DNA of 19,028 nt from Candidatus Levybacteria bacterium RIFCSPLOWO2_12_FULL_37_14. GTDB taxonomy: Bacteria > Patescibacteriota > Microgenomatia > Levybacterales > UBA12049. Location of the stretch: positions 1-19,028 of the forward strand of contig MFPH01000061.1 of the NCBI GenBank assembly GCA_001782645.1, in the 5' to 3' direction. Below, in pieces: positions 18,862 to 19,028 of this stretch. Every line of letters begins with the position of its first letter. Position 1 is the stretch's first letter. The translations under genes and the position numbers were made by a program. A model generated the notes under the pieces. The model worked only from the letters and a program-made list of their open reading frames with translations, did no database searches and was not told the DNA's origin.

Positions 18862-19028
18862 CGACCAATTCTTTAATTATGGTCGGTTTCAACTTTTGTA
18901 AAGCTTTATATCTATGATTATATTCTTTTTCCTCCCCAGCGTCCAATTGATCTTCATGATAATACTTTTTTATTTTCGGCAGATAAAAAAACGAACGGTA
19001 AGGATATCCTTTCAATAATTTAAGATAT
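18857..19028 (-). CDS. Partial unknown protein, C-terminal 56 residues
   Basis: An open frame enters from the right edge and ends with TAA at 18859-18857. The 56 visible residues are charged and Tyr/Lys-rich (GYPYRSFFYLPKIKKYYHED, later EEKEYNHRYKALQKLKPTI). No motif is recognised; an even spread of aromatic and basic residues suggests a soluble, partly helical C-terminus. The reading frame is supported by lack of stops and by the terminator-like structure exactly at its end, but the N-terminus lies outside the window. Confidence 0.6.
   Translation of the reverse strand, partial: YLKLLKGYPYRSFFYLPKIKKYYHEDQLDAGEEKEYNHRYKALQKLKPTIIKELVD

Noticed and set aside
1..19028. CRISPR arrays, tRNA or rRNA genes
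   Set aside because: No regularly spaced repeats, no cloverleaf with TTCGA arm and no rRNA-like stretch were found in the intergenic regions; all gaps are short.
1..19028. UGA recoding as in Gracilibacteria/Absconditabacteria
   Set aside because: Several genes end in TGA (rmlA, Nudix, barrel protein), Trp is TGG, and a full prfB is present.

Overview
The window is AT-rich, densely packed bacterial DNA. Compact genes, start/stop overlaps, few Shine-Dalgarno sites, small one-domain proteins and proteins such as a coiled-coil M23 peptidase, a short TsaB and a tiny histidine kinase suggest a Candidate Phyla Radiation (Patescibacteria) genome, probably Microgenomates-like. That placement is inference; no rRNA is present. 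TGA is used as a normal stop and a release factor 2 gene is present, so the UGA-recoded CPR lineages are excluded.

Layout. 1-3193 (minus): CAP-domain membrane protein, small membrane protein, rmlA, Nudix hydrolase and rmlB (cut by the window edge), almost all overlapping: a cell-surface/dTDP-sugar operon. 3365-5063 (minus): t6A tRNA-modification genes, namely tsaE, a small excisionase-like HTH gene with its own promoter, and a TsaC-TsaB fusion. 5050-11110 (minus): PP2C-like phosphatase, prfB, a membrane-anchored protein, ftsE, ftsX, a coiled-coil M23 peptidase with a circularly permuted catalytic domain, and a Thr/Pro-rich surface protein. FtsEX with a coiled-coil M23 protein is the usual divisome-controlled peptidoglycan hydrolase module. 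11120-12373 is an accessory patch: a small membrane protein, a 35-codon uppP remnant (plus), and a DUF433/DUF5615-type toxin-antitoxin pair whose toxin frame has no start codon. 12438-13753 (minus): a helical hypothetical protein and a secreted double-psi-barrel-like protein whose C-terminus lies in a dispersed inverted repeat. 13815-14526 (plus): a minimal histidine kinase lacking an ATPase domain and a receiver-only response regulator. 14523-18789 (minus): secA, a 14-codon lysine-rich mini-gene with a very strong ribosome binding site, and serS; a partial unknown gene runs off the right edge.

Most notable: (i) two unrelated genes (secA and the barrel protein) carry in the same reading frame a 17-nt palindrome embedded in direct repeats spaced exactly 21 nt apart, like an in-frame mobile palindrome; (ii) the gene for MAKKKKGKKKKKKK just upstream of secA is followed by mutually exclusive hairpins and a terminator, resembling an attenuator or arrest-peptide leader; (iii) the M23 domain is circularly permuted; (iv) 28-nt heptamer arrays lie inside two t6A genes, one forming the linker of the TsaC-TsaB fusion.
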